A stretch of DNA of 64,000 nt from Axinella damicornis (GCA_963931865.1 OZ007516.1:2598744-2662743); one strand, 5' to 3'; positions 44,190 through 55,034 are shown, counted from the first letter of the stretch. Made by a program: numbers and translations. Notes: generated by a model from the sequence alone, not told the origin.

Positions 44190-44993
44190 CATGACTTATA
44201 AAGTACCTATCCTTACCATGATTACTGTGTCCTTGGGTATCTCATAGCCACTGAGGCACAGGCCTTCAGGGGCCTCCCTCAAGGTGGCTGGGCCGGGAGG
44301 ATACAGTCTGAGAGTCTCCAGAAACACCTGGAACAGAAGTGTGTACCACAGTGTGCTACTCCACATCAATATTTTGCGAAGTACCAGTACAATGTTTCAG
44401 ATTTCGATTTGAGACGAGCAGGTCATTATCACTCCTTCGAGGTTATGCCTCAAGTGAGTTCAGACAGGAGGCTCACCTGCTCCAGGTAATTCAGCTTCTC
44501 CAGGTCTTCAACGGTCACTGACTGTCTCTCATCTAGCACTTCAGAGATTTCATCCAAGACCCTGAGGTGAGAAGTGCATGGGATATACGTTCATGGTGAG
44601 CAGATAAATTGGATGACATTTAGCACACCTTGCCAACTTTGGGTTCAATCATGGAAACATGTTACTTGTATTCTACTTTCCATAGGTTCATTTGTACTCT
44701 GAGCATATGCAGTGAGCCGTACCTCTACAGTATGTCGGGATTTCTGTGCAACTCAATGGTGGCAAAGGCCAGCAACACAGCAGTAGTCTCCTGACCTGCA
44801 TCACGTCACGATGAATGAATACCACATAGTATAGACTAATACCTACCTCGTAGGCCATTGAATTGCATATCAGTCTCATATTCAGTCCATGCAGTGCAGT
44901 TCTGTGTTGTATGCACATACGTAGCAGCCTAATATACCCAGGACTTTTACACCATGCTACCTTATATGCAGTCCATTACAGTAATTTACTTAA

Positions 44994-45743
44994 GGTGGCG
45001 GGCAAGCAATGATTCGCGCGCGCGACCGTGCAATAATTGGAGGCGTGGTTCGAGTTCCCGAATCACCGCTCTCGAGCGCTCCAGCAGCAGCCATCCAAGA
45101 TGCTGTGCCACCTTTCTTCTTTCAAGGCTGTTGGGCATCCATTGACAGCGTGTCTAGTTGAGCGCTACGTTATACGTACTTCGTACCGTGACAACGCCAG
45201 CTGCAAATCTCGGCGAAATACAGCACTGTTTTTTCTGTACGTCTCAAAAATCAGCTGAACGTATTTAGCTAAAATGTTCTTTTCAGGCAGCTCTTCTACT
45301 GGTTACTCGAGGGGGCTACGTTGTCATATGGCGTCGAACGAACGTCTCATCGTGGTTTCTCCCATGCAAGATGTACAAAAACAGGAAAATTGACCTCGCG
45401 ATAACACTGTTAACTCCGTATCCGGCTAGTTCAAAAGCGTACTTACATTAACTCAACGTAGCCCCCTCCAGACTGGGCCTGTCTTGATCCTGAGAAAGAA
45501 CAGTAGCAGTAGCTTGCGTGCAATGAAACTGAGACGTACAGAAAAATTATGTAATTCCATCAATACTGAATAATTCGCTGTCTCCGTTGTTTGCTGCTCA
45601 GAACATCCTGGCTTGGTACATAAGTAGCACTTACCATGAAGTGTTTGATTACCACATTTGGTTTCCATTCATGGCAGGACTTGCAGGTTACAACATATTT
45701 TAGATGACATAATTATTAATTCCAAAATCACTTGCCCGCCACC
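44994..45743. mobile_element. 750-bp element flanked by TTAA
   Basis: Ends GGTGGCGGGCAAG and CTTGCCCGCCACC are perfect inverted repeats of 13 bp, each flanked by TTAA. TTAA targeting is characteristic of piggyBac- and Kolobok-type transposases; which one is unresolved. There is no transposase inside. It is specific to copy E. Confidence 0.78.
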
Positions 45744-45847
45744 TTAATGTGCAGCAATATCCAGGCCACCTCAGCCATGTACTTATAGCAGTGCATATCA
45801 GCTCTACCCCGGCCATTGTAATGATAGCAGCCTCACAGTGCATACAG

Positions 45848-46433
45848 CAGGCTCATATACCCGGGTCATTGTAGTGCATACAGCAGGCTCATATACCCGG
45901 GTCATTGTAGTGCATACAGCAGGCTCATATACCCGGGTCATTGTAGTGCATACAGCAGGCTCATACCCGGGTCATTGTAGTGCATACAGCAGGCTCATAC
46001 CCGGGTCATTGTAGTGCATACAGCAGGCTCATACCCGGGTCATTGTAGTGCATACAGCAGGCTCATACCCGGGTCATTGTAGTGCATACAGCAGGCTCAT
46101 ACCCGGGTCATTGTAGTGCATACAGCAGGCTCATACCCGGGTCATTGTAGTGCATACAGCAGGCTCATACCCGGGTCATTGTAGTGCATACAGCAGGCTC
46201 ATACCCGGGTCATTGTAGTGCATACAGCAGGCTCATACCCGGGTCATTGTAGTGCATATAGCAGGCTCATACCCGGGTCATTGTAGTGCATACAGCAGGC
46301 TCATACCCGGGTCATTGTAGTGCATACAGCAGGCTCATACCCGGGTCATTGTAGTGCATATAGCAGGCTCATACCCGGGTCATTGTAGTGCATACAGCAG
46401 GCTCATACCCGGGTCATTGTAGTGCATATAGCA
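45848..46433. repeat. 34-bp minisatellite, 17 copies
   Basis: Seventeen near-identical units contain GGCTCATACCCGGGTCATTG; the first three have a 2-bp longer form (CATATACCC). The array is in the intron between exons 10 and 9 of pseudogene E. Single diverged units (CTCATACCTGGGTCATTG) occur in D near 35850, so the array expanded after duplication. There are no spacers, so it is not CRISPR-like. Confidence 0.92.
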
Positions 46434-46980
46434 ATCCCATACCAACGTCACACTCAGCATGTTTGACTCACCTTTTATGCATACATCTGCAATTGGACAC
46501 CTACCAGCAACATAAAAAGGTAGCGAAGTCATCCACTAGATCCTCCAAGTCAACATCCTGCTGTGTGGCTGCAGTGAGTTAAACATGACAGTGCATGGAT
46601 TGGGATAACTGATAGAGACTGTATACCAGTGGCTCACTAGTAATCTGCAAGATATGTGTGAGGATGTCATTCGGCACTTGTTCTCCACTCTCAATGGCAT
46701 TGATCCTCTTCTGAATGCACTCCCTGCCAACCTGCCTGATGGCTCTGGCCGTCTCACGATAGCCCTCAGCTTCAGAGGGATTCCAATACTGTAAACGTTC
46801 AAATGAAGTGGTTGGGACTTAGCCAGGACTTTCTGTGTTTCTGCAGGAGGCCATAACGAGAAGGAGCGTCCAACTACGAGAACAATGCTGGTCTAACAGT
46901 GCATGTGCTTGACCATATACGGCAAGTGGGAATCCATACTGCGGTCAGTTATAATTTCAATCACGAACCAGCATGCAGCC

Positions 46981-47035
46981 TAGCCTCGTTCCCAGGCCCC
47001 ATACGAATTTCGGATGGGGCCCGGGAACGAGGCTA
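46981..47035. mobile_element. 55-bp palindromic TAGCC element, with empty site in D
   Basis: TAGCCTCGTTCCCAGGCCCC pairs with an inverted end CCCGGGAACGAGGCTA. The flanks CATGCAGCC / CATGCGGCC match at 8 of 9. D reads CAGCATGCGACCAACAC without insertion (about 36529-36545). Confidence 0.9.
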
Positions 47036-47722
47036 CATGCGGCCAACACTTCAGTGCAGCTTAGCCAGTGCGTGTTTACATACAGGTTGCTGCAGTTAGA
47101 CCAACCATGGCTAAAATGTTAAATTGGACGCTCAATCTCGTAATGGGCTCCTGGTTTCTGTAAAGCTTAGTCTCATTTCCAGCTCTGGTCTGGTGAATTA
47201 CTATACCATAACTGACAGCTCGTTTGACAGTTACTTCACATACTTGACTTCCTTCCCCATACTTACCACATCCATACAATGTACAAAGCTAGCATAGTTG
47301 CGTGTTATTAGGCGCATGCGCTTATATCTCCACAGGAAGGAAATATGCTGATAAGCGAAATGCGAGAAAGGCAATCCTGATCAAATAGGAAGTGCACTTC
47401 ATTTGGAATTATAGCCTTTTCCACTCTGAGCTGAAGTCTTCATCCAGAAACTGCCATTTTCGATCTTACTTCACTGAGACAAGAAGTCGAACCTGTGCCT
47501 AATAGCAAATATGTGCCTATAGGTGAGCTGCGCCCCATAACGCACGACTACGTAATAAGATAATTTGACTGTTAATACTTCAGTGGGAATGACATGGGTG
47601 AAGCTCCTCAGCACTTCCTCAGCTGCAAGTAGCTCCACACATAGAACGGGCCATTTTTTTGCTTTCCGCTGCACACATTGCTTCTAGTTTGCATAATTCG
47701 CCCACAGAAGCTTATACCAACT

Positions 47723-47729
47723 CCCCCCC

Positions 47730-47760
<31 letters not shown>

Positions 47761-47764
47761 ACAC
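47723..47764. repeat. C homopolymer followed by CA repeat
   Basis: 24 C followed by (CA) units in an intron of pseudogene E, next to the eroded right end of a TAGCC-family copy shared with D. Length is unreliable. Confidence 0.85.
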
Positions 47765-49350
47765 ATGGCCTGGGAATGAGGCTAGAATGAGAATTACTTC
47801 AACCAAATAAACTACATTCAGCTTAATCTCCTGTTTAGTAGAAAGAAGGTAGAAAATAAAGCGAATGAAGGCTGCACAAGTGCCAACATTATCATCACAG
47901 AATCGTGACAATAATAAAATGAAATATTGCCCATACCTCTACTTACACCTTTACCTGGTGGAGTGGGTTCCTGGCAAATATCTGCGCCCCACGTAGTGTG
48001 TGCTGAACGAGATGAATAAGCTTCCCTTTGCCCTGTGTGTGCTTCAGTCCCAGGGAGTGGTCTGACCAGGTTTGCTGGCCGAGGTTAGACCCAAATGCCA
48101 CCTGTGGAACAGCGTTGTTGAATGGTCTATGAATGAATGACCTTCTGGTGGTAATGTCACTGTATGTATTGTTAGCCCACTGACCCAGACTTGATGTTGT
48201 CCCGGATTCACATTCACAGAGACTTCAAAACATGTACCAGTTGCAGTGGAGTGTCCGCATTAATGACTATTATGTAACCCAATATACCAAAGAATGATTC
48301 GCAGACTGAAACTATGCACACACAGCATCATCATTAGTACCTAGATCAGCACACACACACACACACACACATAACTTAGAGAGTATGTCCAGAGTGAGTG
48401 TACCGAACTCCTCCATCATGGGAACTTCTGTCTTGCCATCAGCAAGAGGCCTCAGCCTCTCCAGAAACTGGTCCACACACTCGTTGAAGGAGGGGATCAA
48501 TCCTTTGAGGTTGCTGTGATCAACAGACAAATACACATGTAGCTTGCACCGGGCCTGAGGGTTGGAATGTACCTTTTGGTAAAAGCAGGATCATAGAGGC
48601 TTCTTCGAGGTTTCCAAGTTTCATAGTCAGGAATAGTCACCAGTCCACGTCCAACAAACCTGTGAGTGAGAGCAAGATGGTGCATCTTCAGTAGAAAAAC
48701 AACAGAGCAGATCTAGAATGCATGGATGTGTTAACCCAGGGACTATACTACCTGGTTCATAAGTTATCCCTTTTACCAGAACAAGAGCTAAACTCAAACC
48801 GGTGGTCAAATTCAACCATGATTTTCATGGCATACCGAGGCATCGTTTCAACTGTTCATCCATTCAACTGTTGAAAACTCAGCATTAATGTCTTGTTACA
48901 TAGTTAAACACACAATTGACGAACACTTTCCCCCCTTACCCAACGAGCCCTTTGCTGAGCTACAAATTGATGTACACCAGACCTTTCTCCAAAGATCTCC
49001 CCAATTCTCCGGTATGCCTTTGACGACTTTGCTATCTTGGAATTCATCAACAGTTCCTGCACACAAAGAGGCGGAACAATGTGAGTGCAAAGATATGTGG
49101 GGAACATAACAGTACGTTAATAAGGTTGATAGGACAGTTTTGAGCTGTATCTCGGCAACTGGATGGCCAATCGCTTTGAAATTTGCTTTGTGGCAAGGTC
49201 AACGAAGCTATTCTGTTACCTCGATTTTTCAAAATGCAGGACGCGCCTGGTTTTTCTCAGCGGGTCACAAATGTGTGTTCTATAGTCACTTCTCACATGT
49301 GACTGCTTGTCTGATGGAGGATTTAAGTTAGTAAGTTATATAACATGATA

Positions 49351-49863
49351 CCGTATTTCCGCGAATACTAAGACGCCACCCTCGAATAGATGCCGCACAA
49401 TTGGAGGCGCTGAGTGAAATAAACGCCGCCCTCGAATAAACGTCGCGGCTGGTTTGCATGTGCGTAAAGTACTGTATAATGACGTGGACACTTCGTACTA
49501 CCGGCGTCTTCCAACAGTCGTAGAAGACAGCCTGGGTCCTCGAGCTCGTTGCCATCCCGCGAAGGCATCTTCTTCACCATTGTTTTCGTCCCGTGTGTAT
49601 CGCTTTTTCACAAAGCGACGGCTAATCAGTGCTCAATCTGCGGACGGCACTTGCCCATTGAGTTGTTGTGTTGTGTTTCTTGTATACCAGCTTGTCGACA
49701 CAATTTGACGGGGAGCTAGCTAGGGATGTTGTGTACGTGGCGCGGTCATATTGCCCAAAGTAATAAACGCCGCCCTCAAATAAATGCCGCCCTCGAATAG
49801 TCGCCGCACCAAACTGAACAACGAAAGAAATAAACGCCGCGGCGTCTATTCGGGGAAATACGG
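49351..49863. mobile_element. Non-autonomous DNA transposon, CCGTATTTCC ends
   Basis: The ends CCGTATTTCC(G/C)CGAATA and inverse are flanked by TA. The motif AATAAACGCCGCCCTCGAAT is repeated directly near both ends, as in transposase-binding arrays. No transposase. It lies in intron 3 of pseudogene E and D lacks it. Confidence 0.8.
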
Positions 49864-51661
49864 TATATATCGATCCCTTTAAATGGTGTATGATGTGCCA
49901 GCCAGTCCAAGAAAATCAGGCTGACATCCACCTTTGACCTCCGATTGCTGGGCTTGTGGGTGGTCATGAATATCATTAATGGTATTGCCAGAGGGGGCTC
50001 TCCATGTGTGCGAGCCCCACCAAGTCTGGCCCCTGAGGAGCGAATGCTACAAAGGTGGTGTGCACTGAACGCATGAAAATGTGTTGTCATAGGGGAAGAA
50101 TTCTGTAGTTAAAGGGTTAACCTTGATATCCGCAGGTTTCAAGGCAATCACACTGGGTTGGTGAATTATAAACCAAGCGTACAAGGAACCACATTCTTCA
50201 CTCCTGTGCAAGTAAAGATGTTGCATTATCAAAACTGTGATCTGTGATGTATTCCGCAGAATCAGGTGTAATTATGGAATTCCCATAGTGACACACAAAT
50301 ACCATGTTGTTTCAGTTCTACTACAGAGAAGTTGTGAGGGATCAGACGTACAGTACCATCAGGTACATAGATCATGACAGTCATGTGCCGTATGCCCTCA
50401 CCCTTGGGGCTGCACCCCTTGAATGGCGTCAAGAAAGAATCTATCTATTACATATCCTAAGAGTGGGGCACATGCACATGTGCTCACATTGCTAGTAGCA
50501 ACAGTCGACGTGTCCTGCAGCTACTCATGAACGAAAGGAGGATCTCCCTTTGCAAGTACCAGGGGCTAGGTCCAGACTAGACTGAGTGCTCCCGTAAGTC
50601 GGCCTGAATCCGAATGCAAGCATACCACAAAGCACTTCAACCTTCAAGACGACAAACTTGTGTTTGCATGCCCCAGAGCAGTGCTATAATACGGTCCCTT
50701 CTAGCAGGTACCGCATGAGGTTCAGAATCTTCACAAAACTCTAATAGCAACAGCTTGTCAACAGGATCAAGCAGATAGCAGATCATCTCTTCTCCAAGGG
50801 CTTTGTGCACAGAGACCCAGCTGCCAGGACATACAGCTTACCATCTGAGAAAGACCTCTGGAACGAGTCCTCCCTCTTTTGTCACTTTCATTAGCACAGG
50901 AAGGTGGCCCAGGTAGAAGCTGAGAAACAGAGTAGACACAGATTACTTGATGTAGTTACCACGGACAGGAAAGGGTTGGGTTGACAGCATAGGCTCATCC
51001 GCCATCATTGTAATCAGGTGAAACTGCACCCATTGAGTGTGTGGTGCATGCGCCACATGCCACCCGGGGTCAAAGTACATAAATTATGATGGCTAGATAG
51101 GCATTTCATGCATTTGATCCATCAGCTCATAAGCTCCTGGATCCATAAATGCTTCCAAAATCAGTGGATGAGAGGCAAATGTACAGTCAGATAATTGAGG
51201 CTACATGCCCTATCATTTTTATCATGTCCTATCAAAATATTGATCTTACCTTGGCATTTTTGGCGATGGGATGTGGGCATATCTCCTGTGCACAAGGTAT
51301 ATGTAGACTGTGACAGCCAGCCACGCCACGAACAGTAGAAGAAACAGAGCTCCTCCAGCGTACAACACGATCGTTACCAACGACTCCATTTTCAGGGTGG
51401 ATGCAATTATTAAATTGTCGGTATTCGTGCAAGTCAGGAAGTGTCAGCCCCACCTCCAAATCGCATCACAAACTATATGACCAAATCGCATCACAAACGG
51501 AAAATTGCCCACAGGCTTTACAACAAACTGTATATGTACCCTATCATACCATACAAAATCTAACTTTATAGTGCACATAAATGTTTCAAGGAAAAGTGAC
51601 AATCAAAGCAAAGATGGTGAGTGTGGTGTGAGGTGTATCGTATATGAGGGAGTGTACTAAG

Positions 51662-53093
51662 TTACGCTGTCTCGGGATAGCTAGGCTCAGGCAGGTCAAT
51701 TTCACTAGTGAGTTCGAAAATATGCTCATGTAACACCAGAAATGAGGGGCGTGAATTGTGCTCCAGCTCCCAGCAGGACGACATCACTGAATACACGTCT
51801 TCTGCACAGCCCTCCGGCTTTGGAAGCCTTCCAAACTCCTTCACTACAAAGATGATGACTTCTTCGTTGGTCTTGTCTGCAAATGGAAGCTCGCCATACG
51901 TGAAGAACTCCCACATGAGGACACCAAAAGCCCACAAGTCGCTTGCCATCGTGAAATGGCCGGATGAGATTGTCTCGGGTGGCATCCAACGAAGAGGAAG
52001 CATCGTACTGTGCACCTGGTCGTAGGCCTCAGGGTACACGGTTGGACCAAGACCGAAATTCGCAATTTTTACAACTCCATCGTATCCTATGATGCAGTTA
52101 CGAAGAGCCACATCCTTGTGCACGTAGAACTGCGAAGCTAGATAGGCCAGTCCCAGACAGACCTCATCGGCCATTTTGAGCATCGCTGCAACCTCACTGA
52201 TGGACATCCACTGCTCTGGGCTAATTTTCATTTCACGAACGTAGGACAGCAAATCACCTGGCTTACCAGCATCGAGCAGCATGCACTCTGGCGAGTCTTC
52301 CGTGCACACTGCTAGCATCCCTACAACATTAAGGTGGTTGAGTGTCGACATGAGAGCTATGTCCTGTTCGAATCGAATCTTCTTATCTTCAGTAGCTTGC
52401 GTAACTAGCATCTTCACTGTAACAGACTTTGATTTTTCTTTGATTCCAAGTCCATAGGCCTCTCCTCTGTACACCGGTCCGTACTCTCCCTCGCCTAGTT
52501 TGTCAAGTAGCAGCAGATCACCCCTGGGGAACTGCCGAGAACCAAGTAGTGTGCGACGCCTCTGCATCTTGACATCCTCTTCTGTGAAGGCTGCCTTGCT
52601 TTCTTGGACAAACTGGAGGAGAGAATGCATACTTGCATTGCGCATACGTACATGGTACTAGTATAACACTGTCTAGGGAACTGGTCAGTGACTTATAAGG
52701 ATATTCATTCTTGGGGAATATTCTGTTCATGGGAGTAAACATTCATGTGTGTACTGTGTAGGCGCTATGTACACAAGCAATTGGAATCTCATCCTATGTT
52801 TTAGGTTCATCCTAGTACACACATGTACGCAATGATGTTAACTCCCACTCCTACCTCAGGGCCATCGCTCCCAATACGGCTAATCCTTTCCTGAAGCGGC
52901 TGCTCTCTCTTGCTGGACCGACTGGATGTCCTTCTCCTGAGATCTGTCCCCTTCCGAGTCCGCCGGAAGAAGCAGTACTTGCACGCCATGCTCAATATGA
53001 GGAGTATGATTGCGATGAGCGTTCCTCCTGTTGCAATGCCCGTGAGTACCCCCACCGTCTCATGGGGCTGCAAGTTCAGTCTTGCACTCAGTT
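51662..53093 (-). CDS. Receptor-tyrosine-kinase-like protein, likely pseudokinase (3' part)
   Basis: Two exons are supported, 53093-52855 and 52612-51662, joining in phase 0. The first encodes a short extracellular stub, a transmembrane helix (GGTLIAIILLILSMACKY) and a basic juxtamembrane region. The second encodes a kinase domain: glycine loop LGEGEYGPVY, VTVK with the beta-3 Lys, catalytic loop HKDVALRN (tyrosine-kinase style), RWMPPE, and SDLWAFGVLMWEFFTYGELP. The DFG motif reads NFG, removing the Mg-binding Asp, and the alpha-C position is Asp rather than Glu (FEQDIALM). Weak or absent catalysis is therefore inferred, with a scaffold or co-receptor role possible. The ectodomain exons and true start were not found upstream; they may be small or lie in 53.1-53.9 kb. 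The tail is SYPETA-stop. Confidence 0.78.
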
Positions 53094-54011
53094 CTAGAGG
53101 AAAGAAAGTTGCACAAAGTCATGATTGTGAGGACTAGCTCATAGGGAGAATTTGATTAGCCTAGTACCAAGGCTTTGGATTTTGTCTCACAAGAGGGAAG
53201 GAAAGCCTTCCACTGTGATGTCACATCTGCCCACCACACAACAATTGTCATTTGCGTTCGTGACTGTCAACATGTGAGCTGGGGAACAGATTTCGAGATG
53301 ACCTACAATTCAGGGGGCCACACAGAAACTACCAAAGCTTCCAGGCGGCACCGTCCCATGTGCTAATATCCTCCCAGTCTTCCTTCTGATTCTTCTCCAA
53401 ACCGAAAGCCCAGGTACAAGGCTAGATTGTGGTTTAAATTGTAGATCTGGGTTTCTCAAGATCTCCCTCACACTAGGTATGCTTCCTCAGTGACAAATGA
53501 GCTTAGTAAAGAGTAAGCCAACATTAATTGTATTATGTTAAGACATACACTCGCCATTTACAGACCATCCCCACACAAATACATACTCGTACTAGAACAT
53601 GATGATGTACAAACTCCACCACACAAAAATGAAGTACCTAGGCTACTACTCTCAAACATACCATTTCCCATTGATTTTCTTGACAGGAGAGCCGGATGAT
53701 CAGAACTGGAGCTTCCTCTGCGCAAGAAGTAATGCACGTGAAATTGGGAGAGCTATCCAGCCCCGCCCCCTGCTAAAATTAGACCAAGAATGAAGACGAA
53801 CAACTCACGTCTTTTCAAAGACAACAGCAATTGACTTTTTCACTGTTATAAATCCAGGATTTTCGCAGCCGCCTGAATTTCAAGTCTACTAGGACCAGGC
53901 ACACCCCCAACGTTGCAACATAAACAATCAAGCACCCGCCCACACTTTGGGGGGTCAAAGGTTAGCCGCGTTCCCATGAGAGACCGCAGCTGACCACCTT
54001 CGACTGTAGAA
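53094..54011. promoter_or_regulatory. Region between divergent kinase-like and lectin-like genes
   Basis: The kinase-like gene (minus) and the lectin-like gene (plus) diverge from here. No clear ectodomain exon was seen. A minus-strand stretch with a donor-like GTGAGTTG near 53804-53811 might be a 5' leader exon. A TAGCC-family element lies at 53157-53424. Promoter function is inference from gene orientation. Confidence 0.35.
53157..53424. mobile_element. Probable 268-bp TAGCC-family element
   Basis: TAGCCTAGTACCAAGGC at the left and GCCCAGGTACAAGGCTA at the right are imperfect inverted ends. No target duplication is visible, so the copy is old or the pairing fortuitous. Confidence 0.5.
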
Positions 54012-54929
54012 ATGTGGAAACGAAAACTGTCTTGTGCAATTATGCAACTTATACTGTTCTGTTGCAAGCTTCCAGCGCTTGCGGAGTCCCAGAACAACAG
54101 CTGCCAGTATGGTAGACACGCGAGTGTGGCCGCTGCCTCGTGCAGGGAGATACTGTACGCACAGCCGGATTGCTACGGGGAGTCGGGCACCTTCTGGATC
54201 AAGGATGGTGCGGGTGGGGCGTACGAAGCGTATTGTGATCTGCGGCACAAGGGAGGGGGTTGGATGCGGGTCATTAGCCACCGCCAGGACGAAGACACCA
54301 CTTGTCCCACGAGTACTGGAACGGGCAGAGGATGGATGCCTATGGTTCTTATCAATGGAAGCGTGTACTGCAGGAGAGGACCACCTGATGAAGGCTACAC
54401 ACCAGAGATTCTCTGGAATTTGGACGGCTCAGTTGCATACAGTGAGATCCGGGGATACGTCAACCTTAGGCTGCTCATCATTGAAGGTAACAACAATGAA
54501 CTGGATTGTTTCTCACCAAATCGGGACATTAGCCTCACTGAAAACTACATGGATGGGGTGGCCATTGAAATGCCAATCATTCCCCAACGACACATCTTCT
54601 CCTATGTCCTGGGGAGGAATATAGGGAGTGAGAGATGTCCCGTGTATAACAATGGTTATCCTCCCCCCAAATCTCTACCTCCTTATGCAGAAGGATTTTT
54701 CGCTTGTGATCGAGTGAACAGTGAGTTCGAACGCGATGAGGATGGTTTCGTTATCATGCCTGTGTTTAGTCCATTAGAGATATCATGCTTTCAGTGCCCC
54801 TCGGGTATGCCCTGGTTCCAGGTGACACTTGGAGAAACGGTCAATCACCCTCTACAGTTCCGGATTGTGGACCTCAATGACGATGACTGGGGACTCTCTA
54901 TTACAAGAATGGAGGTCTACGTCAGATGA
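54012..54929 (+). CDS. Secreted fibrinogen/intelectin-like protein, single exon
   Basis: 305 residues. A hydrophobic N-terminus (MQLILFCCKLPALAES after a basic start) is a likely signal peptide. Residues about 40-95 carry the N-terminal part of a fibrinogen-type domain: SCREIL, SGTFWIKDG, YEAYCDL, GGGWMRV. This arrangement is shared by ficolin-like proteins and intelectins. The remainder (WNLDGSVAYSEIRGYVNLRL, paired Cys, C-terminal WGLSITRMEVYVR) does not look like a standard fibrinogen C-terminus, so an intelectin-like or lineage-specific lectin is suggested. An extracellular recognition role is inferred. The stop is followed about 105 bp later by AATAAA. The lack of introns contrasts with neighbouring genes. 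Confidence 0.75.
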   Translation: MWKRKLSCAIMQLILFCCKLPALAESQNNSCQYGRHASVAAASCREILYAQPDCYGESGTFWIKDGAGGAYEAYCDLRHKGGGWMRVISHRQDEDTTCPTSTGTGRGWMPMVLINGSVYCRRGPPDEGYTPEILWNLDGSVAYSEIRGYVNLRLLIIEGNNNELDCFSPNRDISLTENYMDGVAIEMPIIPQRHIFSYVLGRNIGSERCPVYNNGYPPPKSLPPYAEGFFACDRVNSEFERDEDGFVIMPVFSPLEISCFQCPSGMPWFQVTLGETVNHPLQFRIVDLNDDDWGLSITRMEVYVR

Positions 54930-55034
54930 TATCAGTCACAATTTCAGCTGAGTGACCTCCAGCTTGGCTTTACTGGCCAGCAAGACTCAACCTAACAGCC
55001 ATCGTGGTATAGTGTCTACTACATGTATGCTGCA

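Larger units (their letters stand above)
42760..51389 (-). pseudogene. Cytochrome P450, CYP46-like (copy E), probably inactivated
   Basis: All 15 exon counterparts are present: 51389-51250, 50919-50842, 50203-50122, 49056-48983, 48659-48573, 48513-48375, 48101-47955, 46788-46638, 46568-46505, 44795-44723, 44561-44477, 44327-44217, 43840-43752, 43348-43279, 42903-42760. Two lesions are seen. Exon 9 has one extra base in a T run (plus-strand A run near 46514), shifting frame just before the I-helix. The donor after exon 6 reads AAG|TTATG where D has AAG|GTATG. Motifs outside these breaks (ETLR, FSVGHRSCIG) are conserved, so decay is recent. The homopolymer indel could be a sequencing error; the donor change is harder to dismiss. 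One intron also contains a partial exon-13 duplicate. Confidence 0.82.
42640..51880. repeat. Tandem segmental duplication, unit 2
   Basis: This unit carries P450 E and runs into the intact kinase gene, paralleling unit 1. It has private insertions (TTAA element, 34-bp satellite, two short palindromes, a CCGTATTTCC element), while several unit-1 insertions are missing. Confidence 0.75.

Noticed and set aside
45848..46433. CRISPR-like regular repeat array
   Set aside because: Units are contiguous with no spacers, in a eukaryotic intron; it is a minisatellite.
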